NCBI GenBank assembly: GCA_025506515.1
Contig: CM046443.1
Location: forward strand, 26,214,945 to 26,278,944
DNA: 64,000 bases
Direction: 5' to 3'
Source: Flaveria trinervia
Lineage: Eukaryota > Streptophyta > Magnoliopsida > Asterales > Asteraceae
This document shows positions 43,883-55,989 of the stretch, piece after piece. The translations under genes were made by a program, and so were the position numbers. The notes under the pieces were generated by a model that was not told the origin of the DNA, made no database searches, and saw nothing but the letters and a program-made list of their open reading frames with translations. How positions within the stretch are numbered: position 1 is the first letter of the stretch; each line of letters begins with the position of its first letter.

Positions 43883-44694
43883 GGGGAGCATCCTCCTCGA
43901 CAGGATCGAGGAAGAATAGGATGGCTTAGCCCCACGGCATGAAGAAGAAGAAGCGCAAACTCACCTTTATCACCACCACTACTCCACCTACCACCTCTAC
44001 AGCCACACCACCTGTCACCACATCTTCCACACCCACACCACCAGCACCTTCACCTATGTTACCACCAATCTTCACCATATCTTCCACACCCACACCACTA
44101 GCACCTTCACCTATATTACCCCCAATCTTCACCACCAGCACCACCACCACTAGCCATCCTGCAGCACCATCTTCATCCACCCCATATTCATTAGGATCAC
44201 CTCTGCCTCCCAGTGGGGTAGAGGAACAACTCTCAGCACTCAACCGTATGGTGCTGAGGCTGTTAGCTGCATATGAGGAGAAGATCACTCAGATACGACA
44301 GCTTATAGACCTGACCACTACCCAATCTCAGCAGTTGTCGCATCAGGCTCGATTGATCGATGAGCAGGCTCATCAGATGTCTCAGCTCCAGGAGCAACAC
44401 GACAAGAAGATTGAGGAGCTGAAGGCTGCAAACAAGTCTATCCTGCTAAAGCTCAAAGGATCCAGAGACGAGCCCTTAAAGATCGGAGAAGGGGATGGAG
44501 AAGATGATACTGATGATGATGAGAGTGATGATGATGATGATGGTGATGATCACTTGGTCATACAGATGATGATGATGATGACTCTTCTGCTTCGGGTGCA
44601 TAGGAAGCCAGTGAGAGGCGGACCAAAAAGACTCAAGATCCGGGTGCCTCGACATCAGCTCCGATAGCAGAAGAACACATGATCCAGGACAAGA
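43883..44694 (+). pseudogene. env-like extra ORF of copia A2, Thr/Pro-rich, coiled-coil and acidic part
   Basis: Open 43939-44667. Basic MKKKKRKLTF, then a Thr/Pro/Ser-rich mucin-like tract (about 43970-44200), then a helix with coiled-coil spacing (QLSALNRMVLRLLAAYEEKI to KKIEELKAANKSILLKLKG, about 44228-44460), then Asp-rich repeats (DDTDDDESDDDDDGDDH). A frameshift in the GAT repeats near 44560 moves coding to a frame that reaches the splice donor at 44695. Confidence 0.68.
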
Positions 44695-44864
44695 GTAATG
44701 ATTAGATTTTTTATTGTTTTAAAATCTTTTGTATTTGGATCATGTAAGAAATTACCGAAATACATGTTTATATGTAATGTAAATAGTATGTTTTTTTTTT
44801 ATTATTATGGTTATGTCTTGATTATTAACTCATGTTTGATGTGTTGAATGTTTAAATAAAGCAG
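44695..44864 (+). other. putative 170-bp intron inside the env-like ORF (A2)
   Basis: GT at 44695-44696, AG at 44863-44864, AT-rich. The flanking exons join in phase 1 and stay open, as in A1 (10050-10214). Length differs by five bases between copies while splice-site sequences are retained. Confidence 0.6.
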
Positions 44865-46065
44865 ATCCAAATTATCAAAGGGATGAACATGATATTGCTC
44901 CCCTCCAACAGATCAAGACTCAACTAACCATGATTCTTGATCTGCAAGGGATTGTCAGAAGATCAGTGAGTTACACCCCTGAAGAAAGGGAAATAATTCA
45001 TGATCTTACTGATGATCAACTGGCAGAAATGTTCAAGCTCAATCCCAATGAGATTGTAAAAGACGCTCCAACTGTTGAAGGAGAGAGTGACGACGATCTG
45101 AAAGACATCGATTAGATAGAGATCGAGGATGTCATGGCAGCTCACTATCCAGAGTATGCTGACAAAGAGGGAAATGTAGTCCCCAATCTGGGTGATTCCC
45201 TAGTCAGTGATACATTTGATATATTGGATCAGATGGAGCAAGAAACTGAGAAGGTTGAAGAACAAGCCCAAGCCTCAAACGCCGATGTTGATATCAGAAA
45301 GGCTGAATGGGCTACATGTTTTGAGGAGATCAGAGCACAACACTCTGCTCCTAAACCGAATGTCTACACCAAGCTCTACAAAGTGATGAAATATCACAAG
45401 GTGTCAGGCAAAATTATCGCGTGGCTCATTTTGATGATCTTAGCATATACGCGGTAAAGAGAGAGAAGGGTATTGAGTACTTTAGATTCCCGCATGATCT
45501 AAAGTCTCTACCTGGTTTTGAGCTCAACCAGCTGGCTAAATTGAAGCTACTATATGCTGACCCGAGGAAGATGTCAGGCTGGTGTGAGGCTGCCTTGAAG
45601 AAAGAGGACCACACCAGGTGGGTCAACTTCAAACCTCAACAACCTACAAGGTATATTAGACGTTCTGAAGTTGATCCTATAACTGGTAAGCCTAAGATAG
45701 TGTTGAAGTGGAGTCCCCCAAGAACAATGTCAAGAATCCCTCTTAGGGAAATGCCACAGGACTTCACTCCACACTTTAAGTGGTGGTACTATGATTGTAG
45801 GACAGGGGAGGCGGTCATAGTTCTGAACAAAGCGGGCAAAATGGATACTATCAGGGTATTTGACCTAATGTGGCTTAGAAACTTGTTAGCTACAAATGTA
45901 TACACACTATACAAGTGGCCACTGTTCTATGACACGCAAGATATTATACACGCCCTCCAATTCCAAAATGTGACACGACTCTGCTTTGCATTTGAAATAC
46001 ATGTAGGAGTCACAAGAGAGGAGAAGTACAAGAATACGAGGAGGTTATGAATACGGTATGACAAT
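44865..46065 (+). pseudogene. env-like extra ORF of copia A2, C-terminal part
   Basis: Nearly open. Coding spans 44865-45115 (TAG at 45113-45115, GAG in A1), 45134-45430 and, after a one-base loss near 45423, 45421-46050. Conserved blocks include IEYFRFPHDLKSLPGFELNQ, RKMSGWCEAALKK, EVDPITGKPKIVLKWSPP and FKWWYYDCRTGEAVIVLNKA. The protein is soluble-looking, with no membrane segment, which argues against a true envelope. Function unknown. Confidence 0.7.
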
Positions 46066-46092
46066 AGATGAATCTAGGTCCAAGGGAGAGTT

Positions 46093-47333
46093 TGTTGATA
46101 CATGTGTACCTTGATTCTGATCTTAATGTAATATGTCTTTATTGTCTTACGCTTATGTAATAGTTGGGTACTTAATGAAATACATTTGTTTGGTTATGTT
46201 TATAATGTTTATATTTCATTAATGAGTTGTTTAACGCACATTGACTTGATTATATAGGTTTGTGGTTGATTGAACTAAAATAAATAACATTACCATGTTT
46301 AATACATTCAAACTAAACAACATGAAGTTCTCATACGAATGGCCCATGCTAATGGACCATACGCATGAACAACTTCATGCAAATGACTCAGTTGCATGAC
46401 TGAACCAGGATACTGGATCAGTCGTATGACTATAATATGAGATTGGCTCAGTCGCACGACTGAACACTCAGTCGTGCGATTGGATCAACCGCATGGCTCA
46501 ATTGCACGAATGAACCATGCTGATGGTTCAGTCGCCCGAATGAGCAACCATAACCTATAAATACCACCTAATTCATGTAAAAGGTAAGCATTCAATCAAC
46601 TTCGACTCCAGACGTACCCTAGCCGTCCAGAAGCCTCTAAGTTCGTACTCCAAGTTCACAGAACGCTGTAGATCGATTCCTAATCGATTATTGACATTAG
46701 ATTCAATACGTTATTGTTTCTACGTGCGTTCTCACTGATTGGATTGCCAATCAAATAGGATTCCACACTATTTGGTTTGGTTTAACACATTAATCAGTTG
46801 GTTTAATACATTCAAACTGAACAACATGAAGTTCTCATATGAATGGCCCATGCTAATGGACTATACGCATGAACAACTTCATGCTAATGACTCAGTCGCA
46901 CGACTGAACCAGGAGACTGGATCAGTCGTATGACTATAACATGAGATTGGCTCAGTCGCACGACTGAACACTCAGTCGTGCGAATGGATCAACTGCATGG
47001 CTCAATCGCACGAATGAACCATGCTGATGGTTCAGTCACCTGAATGAGCAACCCTAACCTATAAATACCACCTAATTCATGGAAAAAGGTAAGCATTCAA
47101 TCCACTTCGACTGCAGACGTACCCTAGCCGTCCAGAAGCCTCTAAGTTCATACTCCAAGTTCACAAAACGTTGTAGATCGATTCCTAGTCGATTCTTGAC
47201 ATTAGATTCAATACGTTATTGTTTCTACGTGCATTCTCACTGATTGGATCGCTAATCAAATAGGATTCCACACTATTTGTTTGGTTTAACACGTTAATCA
47301 GTTGGTGTTTCATTCAAATACCAGATCCTAACA
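46093..47333 (+). mobile_element. 3' LTR of copia A2, 1241 bp, with 503-bp tandem duplication
   Basis: TGTTGATACATG to GATCCTAACA. A segment starting GTTTAATACATTCAAACT occurs at 46297 and again at 46801, so about 503 bp is tandemly repeated. 738 + 503 = 1241 exactly. There are therefore two dyad arrays and two TATA boxes (46556-46563 and 47060-47067). The purine-rich AAGGGAGAG at 46082-46090 is the primer tract. Confidence 0.94.
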
Positions 47334-47338
47334 TCAAA
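47334..47338. repeat. target-site duplication TCAAA, right (copia A2)
   Basis: TCAAA directly after the 3' LTR equals 30723-30727 directly before the 5' LTR. Removing A2 restores a continuous Tekay sequence between RNase H and integrase. Confidence 0.96.
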
Positions 47339-48738
47339 GAGTTTCAAGATGAGGCACTGAAAGAAGATCATCTTAACTCTGAAAGGATGAGAGGTTTGGT
47401 TGGGGAATTGGGTGAAAACACACTTGGTGTTAAAACCCGATATGAACGGGTGTGGATTCCTCATTTTGGGGATCTACGTGTGAAGATTATGGATGAAGCT
47501 CACAAGACTTGATACTCCATTCATCCTGGTGCCACGAAAATGTATCAAGATATGAAGAAAGATTATTGGTGGCCGGGTATGAAGTGCGATGTGGTGGGGT
47601 ATGTGAGTAAGTGTCTTACTTGCTACAGGTGAAGGCCGAACATCAGAAGCTGTATGGGAAGATTCGACCTTTGGATATACCAGAATGGAAGTGGGAGCAC
47701 ATCACCAAGGATTTCATTACGAAGCTGTCGCGTACTCCGAAAGGGTACGATGCCATATGGGTGATTGTGGACCATCTGACGAAGAGTGCTTACTTCCTAC
47801 TGATCCGCGAGACATATTCATCTGAGAGGTTGGCTGATATGTTCATCAAGGAAATTGTAACTCGTCATGGTGTGCCGGTGTCTATTGTATCTGATCATGA
47901 CACCTAGTTTAACTCTAAATTTTGAAAGAAATTCCATGACGCCATGGGAATGAGGTTACATATTAGCACGGCATATCATCCCTAGTCAGAAAGGACCATT
48001 CAGAGATTGGAAGACATGCTTCGGGCATGTGTGATTGATTTTGGGGGAAGTTGGGATGACTACTTACCGTTAGCAGAATTCTCATACAACAACAGCTTTC
48101 ATGTCAGCATTGGTATGCCACCATATGAGATGCTATACGGTAGGAGATGCAGAACACTGTTTGTTGGGGTGATATTGGTCAAAAGGAATTGGGGAGCGTC
48201 GAGGTAATCGAGGCACGACTAAGAAGCTTGAGAAGATCAAGGCTTTCATTAAAGCAGCCAAAGATAGACAGAAGTCGTATGCTGATAAACGACGTAGGCC
48301 GATTGAGTTCTAGGTGGGTGACGGGTTATGTTGAAGGTCTCACCTTGGAAGGGTATTATTCGATTCAGAAAGCAGGGCAAGTTGAGCCCAAGGTATATAG
48401 GCCCTTTTCGAATCATTGCTCGAGTAGGAGAGGTGGCCTATAGATTGGAGTTACCAGATGAGCTAAGTGGAATCCACCCGACATTCCACGTATCTCATCT
48501 AAGGAAGTGCTTGGCGGATGAAGACATGATTGTTCCACTGGAGGATATTGAAGTAGACGAAAGGCTCAATTATGTGGAGCAACCAGTGGCAATCATCGAT
48601 AGAAAAAAGAAGAGGCTGAGAAATAAAGTGGTTCCCGTGGTGCGTGTACAATGGAAGCACAGAAAGGGATCCGAGTCAACGTGGGAGACTGAGGAAGAAA
48701 TGAGATAGAATTATCCATGTTTGTTCGAGGAATAACAG
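47339..48738 (+). pseudogene. pol: Tekay-type integrase with C-terminal chromodomain, broken
   Basis: Zinc region (SIHPGATKMYQDMKKDYWWPGMK, CLTC, about 47518-47625), core DFITKLSRTPKGYDAIWVIVDHLTKSAYF (about 47710-47795), VSDHDT plus TAG at 47905-47907, then RLEDMLRACVIDFGGSWDDYLPLAEFSYNN (about 48005-48095). Frame changes occur near 48190 and 48330. The last open frame (48328-48708) has GPFRIIARVGEVAYRLELP and a chromodomain-like end (VVPVVRVQWKHRKGSESTWETEEEM) that in related elements directs integration to heterochromatin. A TAG at 48706-48708 precedes the natural end near 48735. Confidence 0.88.
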
Positions 48739-48773
48739 GTTTCAGGGACGAAACCTATTTAAGGGGGTGGACT

Positions 48774-50690
48774 TGTAACACCCGGTTATTTATCTATTTT
48801 GAAGCCGATGAAAGAAGAAAGAAATAAAGTCCTAAATCGAGGGATCAAACTCGCCAACGAAAGAAAGACGGTGAGTGGGGGTATATAAAGGGAGAGGGCA
48901 GCCCTTACCCTCTCCCCACACCTATATTTCAACCAAAAGAAAGAGGAGAAGAGTGAAAGAAGAGATAAGGGAGAAAAAGTTGGTTCGGGTTGGTTTGAGT
49001 GAGCCAAAATCGTTGAGAAGCAAGTCAACCGAAGCTCTACTTCTTGTGTCGTGTGTGTGAGTTCTAGGACCCCACTTTTACTTGTGTTCAAACGATTTTG
49101 GGGCTGGAAATCATAGAAAACCCTTTTTTGTATATATGTGTGTTTGACCCATTTGGGTGTGTTGCGTGTGATGCGTCTAGAGTTTGTTTTTGGGCTTGTG
49201 TGTGCTTGAATGGTGGTTGTGGTATGCATCCCTAAGGTTTAGGTTGATCGATTTGGGCTTAGAATAGGTTTAGATGAGTTTGGAAGTCGAAAAGGGTAGT
49301 TTGCGTTCGGCTGGAACTGCATTCTGCACTAGCTAGGGCTAGGCGACCGACTGGGGACCGAATGGAGGCCATACGGCCGAATAGGGTGAGATTGGGGTCC
49401 ATTCGCATGATTGAGGTCCATTCGCATGATTGAAAGGCCAGTTGCATGTTGCATAAGTGCTCATCCGCATTAGTTCCATTCGCATGAGGTCCATCCGCAT
49501 TAGTCCATTCGCACGATTGGGTGTTCGTTCGCATGAGTGTTCATCCATATTGGTTCATTCACGTGATGTTCAGTCGCATGGAGGCCATGCGACTGAAGGG
49601 TGTCCATACGTCTGAATAGGGCTGTTGCACCCAAGGGAAGTGTAGTTTGACTTCTGGTTTTCGAGGAAAAGTGCAGATGTAGGTTTTGACGTAAAGGTTC
49701 CCGTAAGAGCATGTAAGATGACGATTGAGGCCTTAGAGTGCATGTTGGGTAGAATGATGATATTGCATGTTTATTAATGTTATGTATGTATGATGTTGCC
49801 CTGTATGATGGTGATAACTATGTATGATATGTTCCTTATTATGATGTATGTTTATCTTTCTTGTGGCTTTACGTGTCATGTTAATGAATGAATGAAGTAT
49901 TATGTAGCGTAAAGTGAAAGATAATGAAAGAGGAACATGAAGTAAGAATGCATGCATTAGTAAATGATGAACGCAGGAAAGGCTTGCAAGCAAATAATGG
50001 AGGTGAGCAACCCTGTTGTTGCAACAGACTCGGATAGCGTGCAATCGTTGAGATTGCCTATGAGGTGAGCAACCCTATGGCTGCAACAGACTCGGATAGT
50101 GTGCTATCATGAAGTTGCAATGAGGTGAGCAACCCTATGGTTGCAACAGACTCGGATAGCGTGCAATCGTTGGGATTGCTAATGAGGTGAGCGACCCTGT
50201 TGTCGCAACAGACTCGGGAGAACGCACGTATAGAATGAACGAAAGTTAACGAATGTAATGGAAGATAATAATTATATTATCAATGTGTATGTATATTGCA
50301 TGGTCACGAATGAATGTAAAGCGCAATATGATTTGAAAGAAAGTAAAGAACGGTTTTAACAATAGAAAAGTATGTTTTATTATAAAACTAGAACTCACTC
50401 AGCAACGCTGACTTTTATGTGTTTCCAGTTGGCAAGTAATGATTGCTGAGGATGGCACGAGCGGCTACTCAGCTCTTTTGGGATGGCATCCATATTTACA
50501 ATACTTTTGTGATGTAATGCAACTGGGGATTTGCAATTGAATTATGATGTATTATTTTGCAAAAGTTTTTATAATGAAACGATGTCATTTTTGAATGTTT
50601 CCGCTGTGATATTTGTGTAAAAGAAAAGTAATTATATGTTTTATGTGTGATGAGGATCCAACTGTAAGCGTCTCGGAACGGGGCCTTACA
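48774..50690 (+). mobile_element. 3' LTR of Tekay-type element, 1917 bp
   Basis: TGTAACACCC to GGGGCCTTACA, preceded by polypurine AAGGGGGTGG. TATATAAAG lies at 48882-48890. It has the same half-site array (about 49340-49615), somewhat shortened, and four units of the 62-bp repeat at 50000-50220. It differs from the 5' LTR by many substitutions and indels, so the insertion is not recent. Confidence 0.95.
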
Positions 50691-50695
50691 TGATA
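50691..50695. repeat. target-site duplication TGATA, right (Tekay element)
   Basis: Matches 25119-25123. Confidence 0.95.
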
Positions 50696-51520
50696 GGAAC
50701 ACAGCAGCCGAAGGCTGTTGTGTATACATACACGCGATCGTATGTATATATGCATAAGTATATGTGTCGTGTTTGTATTATGTATACCTTAAGTGATCGT
50801 GGTATCCTTGTACATGTATACGTATGTGTATATGATGATGTGTGTATGTATTGCTTATGTATATGTATACATGTGTATGCTATGCGTGTTTATATATATA
50901 TATAATATATATATATATATATTATATATATATATATATCCGTATATCGTGTGTGCTTTGTGTGTGGGTTAAGTATAGTGTGTGTGTGTGTGTGTGTTTG
51001 GGGTGTGTCGGTGTGTGTGAGTTTAGTGCAATGCGTGTGAGTGTGTTGAATGCCAAAAGGGGACAAAATACAGCAGCCTTCGGCTGCTCTGTGTGTGCAT
51101 CGTGTGTGTGTATATATATGTGTGTGATAGCGTACGTATGTGTATATATATGTTGAGTGTGTGCGATGATGTGTGTATGTATATGATGTATGTATGTGTG
51201 CGCGTATTGTGAGAGTGTGTGTGACCATGAGTACGTTACATGTGTATTGTCGTTTGTATACGTATATGTGGTTGCGTGTATGTCTCGATTGATGTTCTGA
51301 TCGTATATGTATATGTATATGTATATATACGTGGGTGTGTGTACGTACTGATTGAATGTATATATGTATATTTGTTGTATATGTATTACGTGCATATGTA
51401 TGTGTGTGTGTGAAATCTGTGTGTGGTATATTGTATGTGTGTGTGAATTTGTGTGTTGAATTATGTGTGTGTTGTGTGAGTGTTTTAAATGTTTTATTAT
51501 TATTATTATTATTATTATTA

Positions 51521-51565
<45 letters not shown>

Positions 51566-51780
51566 AATCATTAATATTATTACTACTATTAATAATAGTA
51601 GTATCATCAACTTTACCATATAGGAATGACACGTGTTGATTATTTTAACTTTCGAACAATATATTTATATAAAACTAAAATATATAGTTTTTAGTGTGAG
51701 TCAGACATCAAAACCTGAACCAACTCGAAATCGACCGAATGTATCTACTTTCTTTAGACTCGTCTAAATATTTTATTATA
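50696..51780. repeat. microsatellite-rich flank: (TA)n, (TG)n, (ATT)n and two hairpins
   Basis: (TA)n at about 50891-50940, (TG)n at about 50975-51000 with many TGTG/TATG runs to 51480, and (ATT)n at about 51493-51565. Two stem-loops with related arms, AGCAGCC and GGCTG, lie at 50699-50723 and 51072-51088. Long open frames here are repeat artefacts. No gene. Confidence 0.85.
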
Positions 51781-52643
51781 ACTAATTATAGGTGTTGATC
51801 GTTCGTTGCTCTCACTCGTTGAAGCTTTTTATTCATTCATTTCCATCTCATCTCAAGGTGAGTTTCACAGCCTCGTTTTCATTTCAAATATTTATAAACT
51901 AGGGGGAAAAGTATGCTCCCCGTTTTTATGTTGTGAACTTATTCAATTCTTGGGACCGTTGTGTTTATTGTTTTGTAAGTAATTATCTAGTATATTCATG
52001 AGTTGTCTATGTGTTTCTTTATTCACAACTATATAACTCCAACGTTAGAGCCGACGAACAGATATTGATAGTACTATTGGGCTGACACCCATACTCTTGT
52101 TTGTTAGTATACTAGTTGGGACTGACAATGGACAAGTACGGGCCCTAGGGTGAATATGTTCTGACAAGTTCTGTGTGTACGTTGTAAGTTTAGTTGTGAT
52201 GCTCATGTTTACATGTGATATTAGTTGCTTATAACTGTATGCACTCATGTCTTACCAAAATTTTACACAACAACAATATGTTGACCTTTTGAGCATACCT
52301 TTTCAGGTAACAATCTTTGAGCATAGCTAGGGATGCTACCCTAGTGACAACCTTAGGATTACAATGCTTGGAACTCTTTGGATATCTCTGACAATTGCAT
52401 TAACCTTTATTTATTATTCACATTATGTTCAATTGTTCTCGGGTTGTGGGACTTATACTTATTTGTTTGTATGACTATGTTTGTCGTGGATTTGACTAAC
52501 TACGACACAAGTCTCCATTTGTGTCGGGTGAGATCATGACACATTGACTTTCATCATTTCTTTCAACTCTATTAATTAACAATGTGTTATGACGATCCCA
52601 TCTGTTACATCCTCGTGTTTCCGCTATAAGCGGGGGTGTGACA
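51781..52643 (+). mobile_element. probable gypsy LTR fragment or solo LTR
   Basis: The 3' end GCGGGGGTGTGACA at 52643 looks like an LTR terminus, and it is followed directly by Helitron helicase sequence on the other strand. I recognise the general style of long chromovirus LTRs, but no second copy is in the window and the left end is unknown. CACTA at 52644-52648 could be one target-site copy; I did not find its partner. Confidence 0.4.
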
Positions 52644-54960
52644 CACTAAATGGGAGATTGACGCCTATAATATCCTGTAGTGTTTGGTCCACTACCTTTA
52701 TTGCCTATCTCTTTGCCATCGACGCCTCATCCCATATGATTAGTTTGGATAACCTAAGAATTTCAGCCACCAAACTTTCTTTTTTAATATTGCACATCAA
52801 ATTATTATTAAGAAAAATTGGAATCTTGAACCTCAAGTGAGCCATTCAACTACCTGGTATATTATTAGCAGTCGCACCTGAAGAAGCGGTGGCTAGAGCG
52901 ATATGACCACGTGAACTAACTTGAGCCAACAATTCTTTGTACAAAATGTTTTTCCCATTCCACCTGGTCCATATCTAAAGAAGAAAACACCTGGACAATC
53001 GTTATCCACATGTTCATTATCTCATCAAACACCTTTTTTTGGTCTAAATTAAGGTAATCCTTTGCACTTAAGTGTTCAGGCTCAACAACTATCACATACT
53101 CATCAACTACCTCACGAGAACATGAGTACTTGATGCTTTCATCTATTATGTCTGGAAGATCAATATCATTTATATTCCTACCCATGGATTGTAAGAACCC
53201 CCTGATTTCTAAAACAACTAGATCTTGAACATGTTGAACACTCTGATATTGTAACTGATAATCTTTAGAAAGTGAATCAAAGTGTTCATTCCAAAGCCTA
53301 CGAATGTCATTAGGTTTGCAAAATATCATTATTGTCATGAATAACCTTATGAGAGAGTTGGGAAACTGAAATAATGATTCTTCTGCGAGACATTGTGATA
53401 AACTGTCATCATTTTCTATTAACCCAAACTCAAGTGCTACTTTCCTAAATGTTGCATGTTTTACACCATTAATCATGAAAAGACAATCATAGAAAGTAGG
53501 TCATTTGATATTTGACAACAATAGTTGTAAGTAGTACCTTTCCCTTTCAGCTGGATTAGCCGAAACAATATGACCTCTTTGTGGCCTAACTACACGATGA
53601 TTCCAATGACGAGCGATAGAATTCCATGTAAAGTGTTTTGGGAAATCTTTATATAAATGCCATCTTGTCTTTACATCCAATCTATTTGTATCAAAAAACA
53701 CCATAAGCATGTTTCTCTTATCACTTTCCCTATCAACAATTTCAGACATGATATCATCCTTTTTAAATCTAACCATCTACGTATTAGGGAGATGAAGCTG
53801 TAAGGCCAAGGCTACAAGATGAATATGAGAAAGTGGGAATGAGAAGATAAGCCACATAGCCTCTGGTGGTGATACATAACATGCATCATGGTATCTTTTT
53901 ATCTCATTAATAACATCACTTGGTTTGACATCATGGATTTGAATAACCTGTTTGTCATGTCCTTTGTAAACATATTTGAAAAGATATTTCACTTGCTTTA
54001 TACTTGAGCAGACCTCGACATTCATGTGAAAGTTGAACATCATAAAATTTCTTGGTTATATGGGAAAACCCATCTATTATCAAGTGTTGTTCCTTATACG
54101 TCAATATTTATTCCGTTGTTTCTTCTTTTATATATAGGATATGAATCTTCTCCTTGTATTGTTTGGTCGTTAAATTGTCTAGGATAACGAAATTGACAAA
54201 CCGGTGGATCACCCTGCATACATGGAGTATTTTTTTGTAAAACCCTACAAGGACCATGAATCATGTGCTTCACAACTATCTCATACAGTTTTGGATATCT
54301 TAGTCTGTTTGGAATCTCCACACAAACCACTTTATCATAATATTGATTTTATGTTGCCAGTGCATGAAAAGGAGAAAATATGCATATGGCAAACCATGCT
54401 TTTGAAACTCGATAACGTAAACGTAAGCCTTAACCTCACCTGGTATACGTTTTTTGAAAAGAACTTCCTTAAGATTCTCGAATCTAGCATGAAACACCCT
54501 AGCCACAAGATCAAGACGAACTTGTGCGGTTTGACCAGCCATTAAATTGTGACATATCTTAGGCCACTGAGGATTACACGTTGTTGGAAGGAATAGATTT
54601 GGTTTTTCATCATCTTGAACTAAAGTCATGGCATCCAGAAAGTGAAGGCGCATATCACGAGGTCCTCCGATGAAAGATGCAGGCAAGACAATCTATTGTC
54701 CAACTCTATTTGGATGAACTTCTCTAGCATGGACACAATCCATAATATTTTGGTACAAATAAACTGTTATCCTAGCTTGGTTGTGTTCACAATACTGTAA
54801 TTTTGACGTCTCATGATTTATGTACACATCCACCATAAATTATTGTAACAATCATCCACCAAAGAAAAGTACGTTATCGTATGACCGAATTTGTAACCTG
54901 TAGTAGTAGTACTCACGTATCACCATGATATTTCTCTTACTCCGTGGGTTAGCCTCTATA
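52644..54960 (-). pseudogene. Helitron Rep/helicase, fragmented
   Basis: Read on the minus strand from 54960: REYYYYRLQIRSYDN, LPASFIGGPRDMRLHFLDAM, LVQDDEKPNLFLPTTCNPQWP, then the Rep region EFQKHGLPYAYFLLFM (about 54365-54415), the tyrosine region YLFKYVYKGHDK (about 53950-53995), WHLYKDFPKHFTWN, and helicase with GPGGMGK Walker A (about 52950-52970) followed by SRGHIALATASSGATA. Rep normally reads HAH in its HUH motif; here both His are Tyr, so nicking is lost. Sequence stops at 52644, mid-helicase. Confidence 0.85.
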
Positions 54961-55049
54961 TGAAAAGAGAAATAATACATTACATTATTGACTGAAAGCT
55001 TGCATGCTCATCATTTAAAAGGTTACTGCTTTAATGCAGGACCGTTTAA
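54961..55049. other. junction between Helitron and Copia-C LTR
   Basis: Short non-coding sequence between the Helitron N-terminal region and the putative LTR end. No terminal Helitron sequence (TC start or CTRR hairpin) was found. Confidence 0.3.
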
Positions 55050-55841
55050 GGGATGGTCACTTACAACACAACACAACACATAATGAGGAGAGTGTATGAA
55101 ACCCTTAACATATCAAATAGGGAACTAGTAACAATATGGTTTGATACTTAGAACACAAGCAAGTATGAGATAGAACAAGAACAAGCAACACAAGTATAAT
55201 GGTTTACAAGAATGTTGTATACTGGTCTTAAGTTCTTCACAAGTGTTTCAAAGCATAAAATAAAATACAAAGACCTAAGATACTTTATACTGCATCCTAG
55301 AGCCAACCATGCTAGAAAGCTAGCTGAAAACATTTGATCTAGATAACAACAAAATCAAATATAGATTCATAAGGTAGATTAGCTTTTGATTAGTGACTAT
55401 GACATGCCATAGGTCACATCCTAATATATTAAAAAAGGATAAACGTACATAAAGTAGAAATCAATAGACTCAAGACCTCAAAGTACAGTTACTAAAAGCA
55501 TCAACTTTTTCACCAACTTGCATAAGTTGGTAAGTCTTCAGAGTTGCAGGAGAAAATGGTCCAACTTTATGGAAAAGTACATAAGATAAAGTTGTGTCAA
55601 AAGTATTCAGAAGAAATCAGTCTTCACTTCTTGGCTTTGGAAGACTTTGTCTTTGAAGCTTGAGAAGACTTCATTTTTGGCTTCAGAATATGTTGGTCTT
55701 GGCTTCAGAAGATTTTACACTTGGATAAATTCTTGTATTGGGTGTAGAATTTTTGAAGCATTTCTACTCTACACTTAAGTGCATGCATGCAGGAGAGACT
55801 TAGGATGTTTTAGGTGTATTAGCCTTACATTAAACCTTACA
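55050..55841 (-). mobile_element. 3' LTR of Copia-C (inner end approximate)
   Basis: On the minus strand it starts TGTAAGGTTTAATG right after a purine tract. The end near 55050 is uncertain. A cluster of TCTTC/GAAGA motifs (CTTCAGAAG, CTTTGGAAG, GAAGACTTC) lies at about 55600-55740. Confidence 0.55.
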
Positions 55842-55989
55842 AACTTCCCTTAGGCTGATGCTACCAAAATATTTGAAGACCTTAGATATTGACCGTCCTC
55901 ATTATGATAATGACCATGCCCTTCTTCATCAGATGGTCAAGATCACTCAGACTTTCAAAGTATCTTCTCATCTCAAAGAGATCATGTAG

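Larger units (their letters stand above)
30728..47333 (+). mobile_element. SIRE-type copia element A2, nested in the Tekay element
   Basis: Flanked by TCAAA at 30723-30727 and 47334-47338. Both LTRs start TGTTGATACATG and end ...TAACA. Same family and layout as A1. Secondary changes are a tandem duplication adding about 2.1 kb (33313-35424), a 503-bp duplication in the 3' LTR, a 50-bp duplication in the 5' LTR and a deletion of about 218 bp at the env-like start. Removing the duplications gives an original of about 14 kb. Confidence 0.96.
25124..50690 (+). mobile_element. Tekay/Del-type chromodomain Ty3/gypsy element, interrupted by copia A2
   Basis: LTRs of 2052 and 1917 bp share TGTAACA...CCTTACA ends and are flanked by a perfect TGATA duplication. 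The primer-binding site is TGGTATCAGAGC (Met-tRNA type). Domain order is gag, protease, RT, RNase H, integrase, chromodomain, that of plant chromoviruses. Copia A2 splits it at 30727/47334. Without A2 the element is about 8.96 kb. Stops in every domain show it is inactive, and the LTR differences show it is not very recent. Confidence 0.95.

Noticed and set aside
49733..50044. His-rich minus-strand open frames in the Tekay LTRs (also 26154-26498)
   Set aside because: Present in both LTRs only because the LTRs are duplicates. Built from the ATG-rich low-complexity sequence and the 62-bp repeats.
50699..51088. The two AGCAGCC hairpins as inverted terminal repeats of a small transposon
   Set aside because: Arms are only 7-11 bp, each is self-complementary, and no target-site duplication was found around the interval.
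50842..51632. Long open frames on both strands (His/Thr/Asn/Ile-rich)
   Set aside because: They are translations of TG, TA and ATT microsatellites.
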